Below are positions 1-8,780 of a stretch of 64,000 bases of DNA, one piece after another; position 1 is the first letter of the stretch, and each line of letters begins with the position of its first letter. Origin of the DNA: JANMGV01 sp037440405 (GTDB lineage Bacteria; Planctomycetota; Planctomycetia; Pirellulales; Pirellulaceae); the NCBI GenBank assembly GCA_037440405.1, contig JBBIUE010000019.1, positions 3,633 to 67,632 on the forward strand, read 5' to 3'. Below the pieces are notes generated by a model, which was not told where the DNA came from, ran no database searches, and was given only the letters and a program-made list of their open reading frames with translations. Position numbers and translations under genes: made by a program.

Positions 1-402
1 AACCGCGCCATGTTGGCTTCGCATGTATCAACCTCGATGTTAACCGGGCGAGCAGGATTGATGGATGACGAAATGTCAAAACACTATGCATGGGTGGTTT
101 CCGCGAGTGAGCAGCGATTGTGGAGATTGCGAACCGAGCCATGGAGGCGCTGGGCCGCAGGATTCTGCTGTTTCTTCTTCGTCTGGCTCGGAGTGCCACT
201 TGCTGTCCTTATGAAAAATGGTGACTATTGGACCACGTTCGGGATGTGCTTCATTCCGATCTTATTGCTGTACTATCCAGTTTTCGCATTCGGACTGGAT
301 CGAGCGAAGGATGGGTCCTGGCCACCCTTCTGCGTCTGGCTGGGCAACTTCGTGTTGTTCTCCGTGGGAGCGTTCCTGTTCCGTCGCGTCTATCGATCTT
401 AA
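1..402 (+). CDS. LptF/LptG-type permease, C-terminal end (partial)
   Basis: The reading frame is open from the first base, so this is the end of a gene that begins outside the window; the first ATG in the frame at base 10 need not be a start. The visible 133 residues contain RLRTEPWRRW followed by three hydrophobic segments, which resembles the C-terminal membrane bundle of the YjgP/YjgQ (LptF/LptG) family, the inner-membrane permeases that extract lipopolysaccharide and pass it to the Lpt bridge. The beta-jellyroll periplasmic domain and N-terminal helices would lie upstream. Family call rests on pattern resemblance of a fragment only. Confidence 0.6.
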   Translation, partial: NRAMLASHVSTSMLTGRAGLMDDEMSKHYAWVVSASEQRLWRLRTEPWRRWAAGFCCFFFVWLGVPLAVLMKNGDYWTTFGMCFIPILLLYYPVFAFGLDRAKDGSWPPFCVWLGNFVLFSVGAFLFRRVYRS

Positions 403-1044
403 CCAGACCTCGCTCAGCAATGGCCATGTTTAGCCAATCGGTGCTGACTGAGCGCATTCTCGTCGTCATGTGACTCAACAACTAAATCGAGCGCTGTGAG
501 GGCATGCAATTTAGGTCCAAAGAATAGTGATGGACCGGTGATGAATGGTTTCGTAGCGGAAGGACTTAAGCTTGTCCATTCATCACTTTCGCGTTGTTCG
601 ATCGGTGTCGATTATGGGTTATTTGAGTCTTAGTCGTTTACTTCGCATGTCGGATTGCCCGGCACCCGAACGGACCGATCGATCGCCACCCGTTTCGAAC
701 TCAATTTTCTGGCTCAGGCCCTGATGTACCTACCGATTTGCCGTTAACCCAAGTTCTGTTCTTTACCTCGAAGCGATCCACCAACACCGAATCGTTGCGA
801 GAATTCGCGAGAGTTCGGATTCTTTCGATATTCGCATTAGAGCCATTTGAAGGAGCTTCCTACCGAACTCTGCCGTGTACCGTTTTTGCTTTTAATCCGA
901 ATCTATTAGTCATGCCGTTCATCCGACCAACGCGACTTTTTTCGCTCCTGCAGGGATGGAATACTTTTCTGCTCCGCGAGAACTGGAAATGCCGAGTTTC
1001 AATCGTCGAGATGTTTTGAGAACTCAATTGGAGCAATCCTCTGC
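403..1044. other. intergenic region with one perfect inverted repeat
   Basis: About 640 bases without a convincing gene. Short open frames occur but have no ribosome-binding site, no recognisable protein character and are mutually overlapping. The only structure I see is an 11-bp perfect inverted repeat, GTGATGAATGG (538-548) and CCATTCATCAC (576-586), with a 27-base loop and no U-tract behind it. Confidence 0.5.
538..586. repeat. inverted repeat, 11-bp arms
   Basis: GTGATGAATGG at 538-548 is the exact reverse complement of CCATTCATCAC at 576-586, separated by 27 bases. It lies about 140 bases after the permease stop. The lack of a following T-run argues against an intrinsic terminator; it may be an RNA hairpin or a protein site. 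One such arm pair is expected by chance in a window of this size. Confidence 0.4.
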
Positions 1045-1359
1045 ATGGCAAAAAAAGAAATCTTTCGAGTAGTCACTCGGGCCAAGGATGGCACCATTCG
1101 TATCAACGATTTCCATTCCCCGGAAGCGATCCTCGAAAGCCATGCTCAAGTCGGCACGGACGATTGCAGTACGGACTTGGCAATTCGAGGTCTTCCCGTC
1201 TTCCGTGGTTTGATTGGGCCCATTCCAGAAGGTCGCAATATCGTTCGCTACGAGTCGCCGGACGTATTTGAAATCATGACCAAGGAATGGGTGAACACCA
1301 AAATCAAGCGCCGACGCCGAACAACTAGCGGCTTCGAGGCGCAGACGGGCATCCAATAA
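1045..1359 (+). CDS. conserved-looking hypothetical protein, 104 aa
   Basis: Starts at ATG with a TTGGAG Shine-Dalgarno-like sequence some 12 bases upstream and has good coding character. The product is soluble and charged, with a basic tail (KIKRRRR) and no signal peptide or membrane segment. I do not recognise the family. It ends 12 bases before the end of the convergent symporter gene. Its long untranslated upstream region suggests its own promoter, but none is clear. Confidence 0.6.
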   Translation: MAKKEIFRVVTRAKDGTIRINDFHSPEAILESHAQVGTDDCSTDLAIRGLPVFRGLIGPIPEGRNIVRYESPDVFEIMTKEWVNTKIKRRRRTTSGFEAQTGIQ

Positions 1360-1371
1360 CTTGCTTCCAAG

Positions 1372-2724
1372 CTAACTCGCCAAGTCCGTTTCGAATCGAT
1401 CCAGCATAATGGCAACGGTCATGTCTCCCATGACATTGACCGCAGATCGAACGCGCGCCAACACCCAATCGACAGGAAGGATCAACGGCCAGTAGATTGC
1501 AATCTGTTCTTCCGAGAATCCAGCAACCGACAGCACTAAAGGAAGCATCACATAGCCAGCCTCGGGAATGCCCGCGATTCCAACGCCGGCCATGATCGAG
1601 GCAGCAAGAACGATGAGTTGCTCGCTCCAACCCAGATTCATTCCTGTCGCTTGTGCCAGAAATAGCACCGCCATCGCTTCATAAAGCATGATGCCATCGT
1701 TGTTCAGATTGGTTCCAATGCACGTGGACAATCGCGCCGAAGTGATGCTGACTTTTAGCTTGTCAGTCAAACATTGAAGTGTCACCGGTACGGTCGCCAG
1801 ACTACTGTTTGTCGATAGGCCGGTAAAAACTGCGTCGGCTGCTGCCGTTAGAAATGCCTGCGGCGTCTTTCCACCCACAAGCCAATTCGCCATTGGATAG
1901 TACACCAAGGCATGAAAGCCGAGCGTCAGCATGATGAAGCCAAAAAAGGTCAATAACCCCTGAAATGCCTCCAGTCCGTATTTGGATACCACACTCGCCA
2001 CGGTTCCCAAAACTGCTAGAGGTACAAGTCGGACCAGCCAACCAAGCAACTTCATGAATGCTCGATAGAGCGCTTCAATGCTGATAGGAATTGGATGCCG
2101 ATCGCAATCGCCCTGGTCTGGAGTGTTCACTTGGGAATCCAATGGTGCAGGGGAAGTTCCGCTGCTTTCCTGAGTTGAAGAATAAAGGACTCCCCGCAAC
2201 GCGGCACCAATCAAAATCGCAATGAATACCGCTCCAAGCACCTGGTTCTCCAAAAACGGTTCCAGAATGGAGCTAGGGATCATACGAAGCAGATTGTCGA
2301 TTGGAGAAAGACTTGCCTCGGGCACGTCCAGCGGCAATGTCTCCGCTGCTGAACTACCGATCGTTCCTCGCATTCTCTCACCTGGCCGAAGGACATTGAC
2401 GAGCGTGACTCCCACTGAGAAAGCGACGGTCACATTGAAGACGCAAATGGTGACGAGCCGGGCGCCATGAGTCCAAGTCATTCTCGTTCGCAACATGCCG
2501 TCAAGAATCGCAAAGAAGATCAACGGTACGGCGAGAGTCTTGATGCTGGCGATAATCACCTTCCCAAAATCTGCTAGTTTGGGAACGATCTTACTAAGTC
2601 GCTCGGAATTTGGATGAGTATGCAAATATTGCCCGAGAGCGATTCCAATCACAACGCAAAGAACGACCTGTGCTGGAATGGAGCATAGCAGTCGCCCGAC
2701 GCGTGATTGAACATTCTCGGGCAT
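1372..2724 (-). CDS. dicarboxylate/amino acid:cation symporter (DAACS family)
   Basis: An integral membrane protein of about 450 residues that would take up dicarboxylates or acidic amino acids with sodium or protons (GltP/DctA-type). Seen in the sequence: eight or more hydrophobic segments, the serine-rich re-entrant loop region (GLSTNSSLATVPV) and the family's substrate/cation signature TNLNNDGIMLYEA in the second half. An in-frame TTG at 2802 would add 26 polar residues; the ATG at 2724 just before MPENVQSR is preferred because the first helix follows soon after. A polar insertion of about 35 residues (SSTQESSGTS...) sits between helices in the middle, as in other family members with long loops. 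Substrate cannot be assigned. Confidence 0.9.
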   Translation of the reverse strand: MPENVQSRVGRLLCSIPAQVVLCVVIGIALGQYLHTHPNSERLSKIVPKLADFGKVIIASIKTLAVPLIFFAILDGMLRTRMTWTHGARLVTICVFNVTVAFSVGVTLVNVLRPGERMRGTIGSSAAETLPLDVPEASLSPIDNLLRMIPSSILEPFLENQVLGAVFIAILIGAALRGVLYSSTQESSGTSPAPLDSQVNTPDQGDCDRHPIPISIEALYRAFMKLLGWLVRLVPLAVLGTVASVVSKYGLEAFQGLLTFFGFIMLTLGFHALVYYPMANWLVGGKTPQAFLTAAADAVFTGLSTNSSLATVPVTLQCLTDKLKVSITSARLSTCIGTNLNNDGIMLYEAMAVLFLAQATGMNLGWSEQLIVLAASIMAGVGIAGIPEAGYVMLPLVLSVAGFSEEQIAIYWPLILPVDWVLARVRSAVNVMGDMTVAIMLDRFETDLAS

Positions 2725-2902
2725 CCGATCAAACCCCGTGTGATCAATTTCAGTCTTGGCGAATCGGGTCGATGAAGGCGAACGGCAAACAAAAGTTACC
2801 AACTATAAGCCACTGCGTCAGCGAGGGATCACCGATTTTTCCTCACTTCGTTTTCGGGCTTGTGGACTTTCCATTGTCGCTTGTCTAAATCGATCGCAAC
2901 CG

Positions 2903-3030
2903 TTCACGCCTCGCGCGCAGGCAGCCACCATTTTGGCGAATAACGTGCTCCATTCGCTTCCAAGGATATCAAACCAAAATGGCTTAGACCTGCCGCTAAA
3001 CGAAAATCCTGACTCCAATCGTGAACGCTT
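2903..3030. repeat. dispersed repeat, copy A
   Basis: This stretch aligns over its whole length, at roughly 70% identity by eye, with 33533-33661. Shared blocks include TTCACGCCTC at the left end, TTTGGCGA, GCTTCCAA, TCCTGACTCCA and GTGAACGCTT at the right end. Both copies are in the same orientation. It sits between the symporter and the EF-hand gene, where no gene is supported; short open frames across it on both strands are not convincing genes. Confidence 0.75.
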
Positions 3031-3159
3031 GCCATCGATTGACGGCTATGTCGACTCTATCCCATACAGAGAGCCAATTTCACTTCCAGCCAGGGATTTT
3101 CTTGAACGCGCTCTGCTGACTCTTCGTCTGCTCGGTAAGTCAGAACGACTGGACTAGGA

Positions 3160-4662
3160 TCATTTTTTCCGGAATGAGTAATACTCGGCAAGTGAGATCC
3201 GACCATCTCCGTTCGTATCGACTCGCGAAAAATCTCCTTCGGAAGCATTCCATTCGTCGATGGACAAGTAACCGTTCTGATCCCGATCGCGAGATGTAAT
3301 TTGTTTTTCGACCCATTCTACCCACCGTTGGTTTGCGTCGGCGGGCAAGCCATCGCGAGGAATGGAATACTTGCCGCTCCCAGACTTTGCAGACGCCCCC
3401 CCGGTGCCGCTACCCGATGAGGCACCGGACGCCGAGTCGGGCGACGCTGTGGTCGAAGTACTTGCTGTCGAGCGTTCTGCGAGAATGCCTTTTTTGGTCG
3501 CTTCCAAGCACTCCTTCGCGGTAATGTAGCCGTCCTGATTCGTGTCGAACTGCAAGAACTTTTCAATGACCGTTTCATTCCAAGTCGATGCGAATTCTTT
3601 CATCGAGACTTGCCCATCTCCGTTGGAATCCGAGTCGACAAACCAGCTAGGAAGTCCCTGAACTCGACGACCGTCCTTGCTCTCTGGAGGGCGATAGGTT
3701 GCCCTGGAGTCCCAAAGCCCTTTTTCTTGGACGGGTGACGCCCACTGACTCGAGTTACCGGCAGCACCTCCCTGCATGTTCGACCAACCGGAGTTGTTAT
3801 TGGCCGCAAAGTTATTGCCGCCGTTGTTACCACGCGAGCGATCACGGTCGGACCCACCCGAACTTTGGCCGGAAGATGAATTACCAGCCAAGCGGATTCG
3901 AGCGTAGCGGACTGAGAGTTCCTCGCGCGATAGCTTGCCGTCGCCGTTGCGATCGTACTGCATTGGATTGTCCCGAAAGCGTCCCGCAGTCAGCTCGTTT
4001 TGATCCAAGAAGCCATCTCGATTTGAATCATATCGCCGCAAACGCTCGTCCGCTTCGCGCATATCCTCTTCCTGAACCCTTACTGCAAACAATTCGCTGT
4101 CTGAGCCAAACCCAGGTACTTTCTCAGGCGTCTTCGAACTCCCAAATCCCGGAACTAATGACTTGCTATTGACCGAAGCTTCTTCGCCAGTGTCTCCCCA
4201 CGATCCCCAGGCTCCCCAGCCACCACCCATTCCTCCATCGCCACCTCTTCCCGTACGCATTCGTTCGAATTCAGAAGTTAGAGTTGCAATGGGAATGGGC
4301 TTATTCAAATCGATATTTGGATTGTTACGCGCGATACGATCGAGGAAAAAGCGCGCCGGCCCTTGCATCTCGTCCGGATCAAGCATCCCGTTACCGTTGA
4401 CGTCCATTCGCGCCATAAAGCCCGACGGATCGAAGCCCCCTCCCTGGCCTCCTCCCATGCCCATCATCATCATGCCGCCACCCGGACCGCCGGGGCCGCC
4501 CATCATCATCATGCCACCCCCTGGACCTCCGCCGCCCATTCCGCGGTCACCTCCTCCACGGTCCCCACCTCCCCGGTCGCCACCGCGCTGTGCAAACGCA
4601 GTTGAATTCAACGCGAGGCACACCAATAAACCGGTAGTAGCTTTGAACGTGATCTTTTTCAT
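3160..4662 (-). CDS. exported multi-EF-hand calcium-binding protein
   Basis: A 500-residue protein with an N-terminal signal peptide (MKKITFKATTGLLVCLALNSTAFA, cut here before QRGG by inference). Residues 26-75 are a low-complexity Gly/Met/Arg/Asp stretch with two GGMMMM blocks. Seven canonical EF-hand loops follow between about residues 87 and 495: DVNGNGMLDPDE, DSNRDGFLDQNE, DRNGDGKLSREE, DSNGDGQVSMKE, DTNQDGYITAKE, DRDQNGYLSIDE and DTNGDGRISLAE, separated by Ser/Asn/Gly-rich linkers. All loops keep the D-x-D/N-x-D/N-G spacing, so Ca2+ binding is likely. Such exported EF-hand proteins are frequent in planctomycetes, but no partner or process is shown by the context. Confidence 0.88.
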   Translation of the reverse strand: MKKITFKATTGLLVCLALNSTAFAQRGGDRGGGDRGGGDRGMGGGGPGGGMMMMGGPGGPGGGMMMMGMGGGQGGGFDPSGFMARMDVNGNGMLDPDEMQGPARFFLDRIARNNPNIDLNKPIPIATLTSEFERMRTGRGGDGGMGGGWGAWGSWGDTGEEASVNSKSLVPGFGSSKTPEKVPGFGSDSELFAVRVQEEDMREADERLRRYDSNRDGFLDQNELTAGRFRDNPMQYDRNGDGKLSREELSVRYARIRLAGNSSSGQSSGGSDRDRSRGNNGGNNFAANNNSGWSNMQGGAAGNSSQWASPVQEKGLWDSRATYRPPESKDGRRVQGLPSWFVDSDSNGDGQVSMKEFASTWNETVIEKFLQFDTNQDGYITAKECLEATKKGILAERSTASTSTTASPDSASGASSGSGTGGASAKSGSGKYSIPRDGLPADANQRWVEWVEKQITSRDRDQNGYLSIDEWNASEGDFSRVDTNGDGRISLAEYYSFRKK

Positions 4663-4760
4663 CCGAATGTCTCGCAGAGTACCGAAAGCAAGTCGATCGT
4701 GAATACGACTTACAAAATCATACAGGTAGTTCGACGCTTATAGTGTAGTCTCTTTCAAAC

Positions 4761-4780
4761 ACCAACCGAATCTCGTTGGT
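4761..4780. promoter_or_regulatory. dyad element, possible activator site
   Basis: ACCAAC (4761-4766) and GTTGGT (4775-4780) form a 6-bp dyad with an 8-base spacer, about 240 bases upstream of the sigma-54-type promoter of dnaK. The position and symmetry would fit an upstream activator site for an enhancer-binding protein, but the arms are short and this is inference. Confidence 0.2.
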
Positions 4781-5013
4781 TTCGCTTCTGCACCCATTTC
4801 CTTCCGTTACAATGGCAAAATCACGCGAGAATTGGAAAATGCAACCCCGATGGAACTACTTGCCTTCCTGTCTTCCACTATCCCAGAACGCACCTGCCAA
4901 ATTGGCATACACGCTTCGAGGTGGTATTCCTTACCGAATCGAGGGCTAGCGATCGTTCAAGTCGAATTCATGAATCCCATATAAATTTGGGCTCTACAAG
5001 CAAAGATTGCGTT

Positions 5014-5030
5014 TTGGCACGCTCGTTGCA
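5014..5030 (+). promoter_or_regulatory. sigma-54 (-24/-12) promoter of dnaK
   Basis: TTGGCACGCTCGTTGCA matches the RpoN consensus YTGGCACGrNNNTTGCW at essentially every informative position: TGGCAC at 5015-5020 (-24 box) and TTGC at 5026-5029 (-12 box) with the correct spacing. Transcription would start near 5041-5043, giving a leader of about 85 bases before the dnaK ATG. No CIRCE (HrcA) element or clear sigma-32 promoter was noticed in the 463-base upstream region. Confidence 0.75.
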
Positions 5031-5125
5031 CCCAATGGCAAATTCTCGTTGGGAACACACAAAATAATGCCTTCCAAGAAAAGCCATCGAGGTGATTCGT
5101 ACTCAGAAAAAGGAGATGCACCACT

Positions 5126-7057
5126 ATGTCACAAGGCGAGAAGATTATCGGGATTGATTTGGGAACGACCAATTCCGTCGTTGCAATAATGGAAGGTTCG
5201 GAAGTTAAGGTTATTCCGAACGCTGAGGGAAATCGTCTCACTCCTAGCGTGGTCGCATTCAACGACAAGCAAGATTCGATCGTCGGTGAGCCAGCCCGCC
5301 GACAGGCGGTAACGAACCCGAAGCGAACGGTTTACTCTGTAAAGCGGTTCATGGGGCGTCGCCACGCTGAAGTGGAGTCTGAAGAAAAGTTGGTTCCCTA
5401 TGAGGTGGTCGGGGCGCCGCACGAGTACGTTAAGATTCAAATTGGTGACAAGCAGTACACGCCCCAGGAAATTTCTGCCAAAGTCCTTCGCAAGCTGAAG
5501 GAGGCCGCTGAGGCCTACCTTGGTCACCGAGTCTCGAAGGCCGTCATTACCGTTCCCGCCTATTTCAACGATGCACAGCGTCAAGCCACGAAGGACGCGG
5601 GCCAAATCGCGGGTTTGGAAGTGGCCCGCATTATCAATGAGCCGACGGCGGCCGCTTTGGCCTATGGCTTAGACAAGAGCCGCGACCACAAAATCGTGGT
5701 ATTCGACTTGGGAGGTGGTACCTTCGACGTGTCGGTGCTGGAGGTCGCCCTCTCCGGCGGTCCCGATGAGGACAAGAGCAGCAAAGTCTTCGAAGTCATC
5801 AGCACAAATGGAGATACCCACCTCGGTGGCGATGATTTCGATCAGGCACTTGTTAACTATGTCGCTGAGGAGTTCAAGAAAGAAAACGGCGTCGACCTCC
5901 GGAAAGAACCGATGGCTCTGCAACGACTGCAGGAGGCCTGCGAGAAGGCCAAGAAGGAGCTGAGCAGCGTTCCGCAAACGGATTTGAATTTGCCCTTCAT
6001 CACGGCGGATGCCTCGGGTCCCAAGCACCTTCAAATGACGATCACCCGGTCGAAGTTCGAAGCGCTGGTCGATAGTTTGGTCGAACGATGCCGCCGACCG
6101 GTGATGCAGGCTCTCGAAGATGCGAAGCTTCGACCAAGTGATATCGACGAAGTTGTGCTCGTCGGAGGATCAACCCGAGTTCCCAAGGTGCGCGAGTTGG
6201 TGAAGTCGATTTTCAATCGAGAGCCCCACCAAGGAGTCAATCCGGACGAAGTGGTTGCTGTCGGAGCGGCCATTCAAGGAAGCGTTCTTTCGGGTGACCG
6301 ACGCGACGTTCTCTTGCTCGATGTGACGCCTCTTACCCTCGGCATTGAAACGGAAGGTGGAATTCTCACTCCGCTGATCGAGCGAAACACGACGATTCCT
6401 GCCGAGAAAAAGAATATCTTTTCAACGGCTGCGGATGGACAAACGGCGGTGACAGTCCGCGTTTTTCAGGGCGAACGCAAAATGGCAGCTCATAACCGTC
6501 TGTTGGGCGAGTTCAACTTGGAAGGCATTCCTCCGCAACCGAGAGGGGTTCCCCAGATCGAAGTCAAGTTCGACATCGATCAGAACGGGATTCTCAACGT
6601 CGGTGCGAAGGATTTGGGTTCCGGCAAGCAAGCCAGCGTTCGCATTGAGCAATCCAGCGGTTTGAGCAAAGAAGAGATCGAGAAAATGCGTCGCGATGCA
6701 GAAGCCAATGCTGACGAAGATCGTCGCCAGTTCGAATTGGCCGAAGCTAAGAACAAGGCGGAGCATTTAGTCTATCAGATTGAGAAGACGATGAAGGAGA
6801 ATGCCGACAAACTCTCGGACGCGGATCGCCAACCGATGGAGAAAGCGATTCAGAAGGTTCGTGATGCGATCGGAGCAGGTTCAACCGAAGCGATCAAGTC
6901 GGCCACGGGCGAGCTGGAACAGGCCTCGCAGGCCTTCAGCAAGATTCTCTACGACAAGACAACGGCGACTGGCGCAAATCCTGCGTCCGGATCGACTGCT
7001 CCTCCATCCGATGACGACGCGATCGACGCCGAGTTCGAAGTCAAGGACAAGGAATAA
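5126..7057 (+). CDS. dnaK: molecular chaperone DnaK (Hsp70)
   Basis: A full-length 643-residue Hsp70 that binds exposed hydrophobic peptides in an ATP-driven cycle in the cytoplasm. Visible motifs: IGIDLGTTNSVVAI (phosphate 1, residues 8-21), DLGGGTFDVSVLE (phosphate 2, about residue 194), VVLVGGSTRVPKV (adenosine region), the interdomain linker LLLDVTPLTLGIE, the substrate-binding domain, a helical lid and the bacterial C-terminal tail DAEFEVKDKE. The ATG at 5126 is preceded by AAAAAGGAG with good spacing. Neither grpE nor dnaJ is adjacent. The upstream sigma-54-type promoter and the 3' hairpin suggest a single-gene transcript under RpoN and an enhancer-binding protein. Confidence 0.98.
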   Translation: MSQGEKIIGIDLGTTNSVVAIMEGSEVKVIPNAEGNRLTPSVVAFNDKQDSIVGEPARRQAVTNPKRTVYSVKRFMGRRHAEVESEEKLVPYEVVGAPHEYVKIQIGDKQYTPQEISAKVLRKLKEAAEAYLGHRVSKAVITVPAYFNDAQRQATKDAGQIAGLEVARIINEPTAAALAYGLDKSRDHKIVVFDLGGGTFDVSVLEVALSGGPDEDKSSKVFEVISTNGDTHLGGDDFDQALVNYVAEEFKKENGVDLRKEPMALQRLQEACEKAKKELSSVPQTDLNLPFITADASGPKHLQMTITRSKFEALVDSLVERCRRPVMQALEDAKLRPSDIDEVVLVGGSTRVPKVRELVKSIFNREPHQGVNPDEVVAVGAAIQGSVLSGDRRDVLLLDVTPLTLGIETEGGILTPLIERNTTIPAEKKNIFSTAADGQTAVTVRVFQGERKMAAHNRLLGEFNLEGIPPQPRGVPQIEVKFDIDQNGILNVGAKDLGSGKQASVRIEQSSGLSKEEIEKMRRDAEANADEDRRQFELAEAKNKAEHLVYQIEKTMKENADKLSDADRQPMEKAIQKVRDAIGAGSTEAIKSATGELEQASQAFSKILYDKTTATGANPASGSTAPPSDDDAIDAEFEVKDKE

Positions 7058-7116
7058 ACTCCTGGATGACGCTGCTGGTCGTTAGCGGTTGAATTTTTCC
7101 CGAGCAATAAGATGGA

Positions 7117-7157
7117 AAGGTCCAAGATGCCCTCGCACGCATCTTGGACCTTCTTTC
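7117..7157 (+). terminator. dnaK 3' hairpin, likely terminator
   Basis: AAGGTCCAAGATGC (7117-7130) and GCATCTTGGACCTT (7139-7152) form a perfect 14-bp stem with an 8-base loop, 60 bases after the dnaK stop. The tail is CTTTC, a weak U-tract, so the element may act as a terminator, as an mRNA-stabilising hairpin, or both. It also lies just beyond the end of the convergent gene at 7203. Confidence 0.7.
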
Positions 7158-7202
7158 ATGGAACGCTTGCTATCCCCAGCTCGCGGGCGTTGCCCTTACG
7201 TT

Positions 7203-8435
7203 CTATCGATGGTTTGAGTGCCGATTCGCAATTCGCCCGCCTGCATAATCCTCCAAACGATTAGCTACGTCCTTCAACCAATCTCCGGAACGATGCAGCG
7301 AGTTTGCGATGGCTTCGATCAGAGTCGATCCAAAATCACTCTGCGATTCTGCGATTACTGAGGAGTCCGCAAACGCTGGTGGATCAGCTTCTGCAGTCCG
7401 ACTTAGAGCCGCTTCTGAGATATTTTCGCCATTATTTGAATCTTCCTCTGCTGGGACCGTTGATGTCACGATCGGGAAGCAAGCCTGCGGTTCACTCGGA
7501 TGATAAGCATCTTCGATTTCAAACGACTTAAAGGAAGGTGTCACGATCGCGATTCCATTGCCAAACGTGTAGATGCTCATCGGGCGATTCTCAAAGACCG
7601 GCACTGGCTCGAGTTGATCCATCCAAGAGGCACTCCATTGAGCAAACTGATGGGCATGTTTCGAGAAAACCTTAGACCACTGCGCAATCTGATTGCCTGC
7701 CAACAGTGACGGCGGATAGCACTCCATCGTTTGCTGCGCCTGATCCCAAGCTTCGACGACCTCCGTCCAAAGCTTTTTCCAGCGTTCCAATTGTTCTTGA
7801 TCCAAATCCGCTGGACGACTGCGAACCTTCGACGGTTGCTCTTGAGGGAAATCATCCCCTGGTCGATTTGAATAGCTCGGCGTGCATCGCCACTCCGATT
7901 CGTCTAACCGGAAACTATCGTAGTTGAGTTCCAATTCTCGAGTCGATCGTTCACGCTGGAAATCGATCGGAGGTCGGCGACCGTCCGCGAGAAGACTAGA
8001 GTCGGGCAGCGAAACGTAATCCTTGCTTCGGCTGCCAAACCAACCTTCAGAAACGTAAATCCAGAACGATTGCCGCAGATTGGGGGTGGGCGAGGAGTCT
8101 TGGGAGACAACAGACTCCAATCGATCGTACGGGAAATACTCTTCGGCTGTTAGATAATCTACGTGTGCACTTGATGCGATCATCGGTTCCGGCGACGGCG
8201 GCTGGCCAATCACGGGAGCAACCACATTTTGAACCGACGCGAGCTGGGGGCTTTCATCGGCGTCCAATGCAAGTGCTGGAGCAAGCCTAGCAAGTTGGTC
8301 ATCCATTAGTCGGCAAGTCGCGAAAGGTGGCTGGATCGGCCAACCGCTCGTATCGATGCCGACACCGTAGTTACAATTATGCATCCCCGTCGAGAGCATC
8401 AAGGTAAACAGCCAGCGATAGAATGTACACTTCAT
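7203..8435 (-). CDS. hypothetical exported protein, 410 aa
   Basis: The preferred start is ATG 8435, which follows GGAGG at a suitable distance and gives a hydrophobic signal-like N-terminus (MKCTFYRWLFTLMLSTGM); a start at 8492 would only add a charged leader. The rest is soluble, rich in Ser, Pro, Glu and Trp, with no recognisable domain or repeat. A possible lipid-anchor cysteine (HNC) follows the hydrophobic stretch but the lipobox is poor. It is convergent with dnaK, separated by the dnaK hairpin. I do not recognise the family. Confidence 0.6.
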   Translation of the reverse strand: MKCTFYRWLFTLMLSTGMHNCNYGVGIDTSGWPIQPPFATCRLMDDQLARLAPALALDADESPQLASVQNVVAPVIGQPPSPEPMIASSAHVDYLTAEEYFPYDRLESVVSQDSSPTPNLRQSFWIYVSEGWFGSRSKDYVSLPDSSLLADGRRPPIDFQRERSTRELELNYDSFRLDESEWRCTPSYSNRPGDDFPQEQPSKVRSRPADLDQEQLERWKKLWTEVVEAWDQAQQTMECYPPSLLAGNQIAQWSKVFSKHAHQFAQWSASWMDQLEPVPVFENRPMSIYTFGNGIAIVTPSFKSFEIEDAYHPSEPQACFPIVTSTVPAEEDSNNGENISEAALSRTAEADPPAFADSSVIAESQSDFGSTLIEAIANSLHRSGDWLKDVANRLEDYAGGRIANRHSNHR

Positions 8436-8780
8436 CCGTGATATCCTCCGACTTGAGCGTCCTGCGCGAGGTGGAGCGGCGGATTCGCTCAAGTTCGTTG
8501 ATTTGCGAAAGGGAAGGTGAGATTGTTCGCGCTGGAATCATCCGTCACGGTCGTGAGAGCGCGAGGCGGTGTCCGAGCGATGCTCTCGTTATCGAACAAA
8601 ATGGACCGCGATTTCGGCGTCAAAGTTTCTCGACAACGAACTTTTTGCCTAATCGGCTCACGATAACGCGAATCTAGCAAGACTAGCAATGATTCCGGTT
8701 TTACGATAATTTTTCGTTTTCGTTCCAAGAGTTGATGTCATCCAACTTGACAATCGGTATTGAGATCAAAGGAATCTGAC
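8436..8780. other. divergent promoter region
   Basis: This region separates the divergent genes at 8435 (minus) and 8781 (plus) and must hold both promoters. TTGACA occurs at 8747-8752 but no good -10 follows at 16-18 bases. I see no operator-like repeat and no short gene. Confidence 0.35.

Noticed and set aside
738..1019. 93-codon frame upstream of the 104-aa gene
   Set aside because: No ribosome-binding site, atypical composition and overlapped by other equally poor frames.
4163..4702. Plus-strand frame coding a Pro-rich protein
   Set aside because: It is the antisense of the Gly-rich head and EF-hand gene; no ribosome-binding site, and the opposite strand has clear domains.
8747..8752. 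TTGACA as a promoter -35 for the DUF2760 gene
   Set aside because: No acceptable -10 box at 16-18 bases distance.
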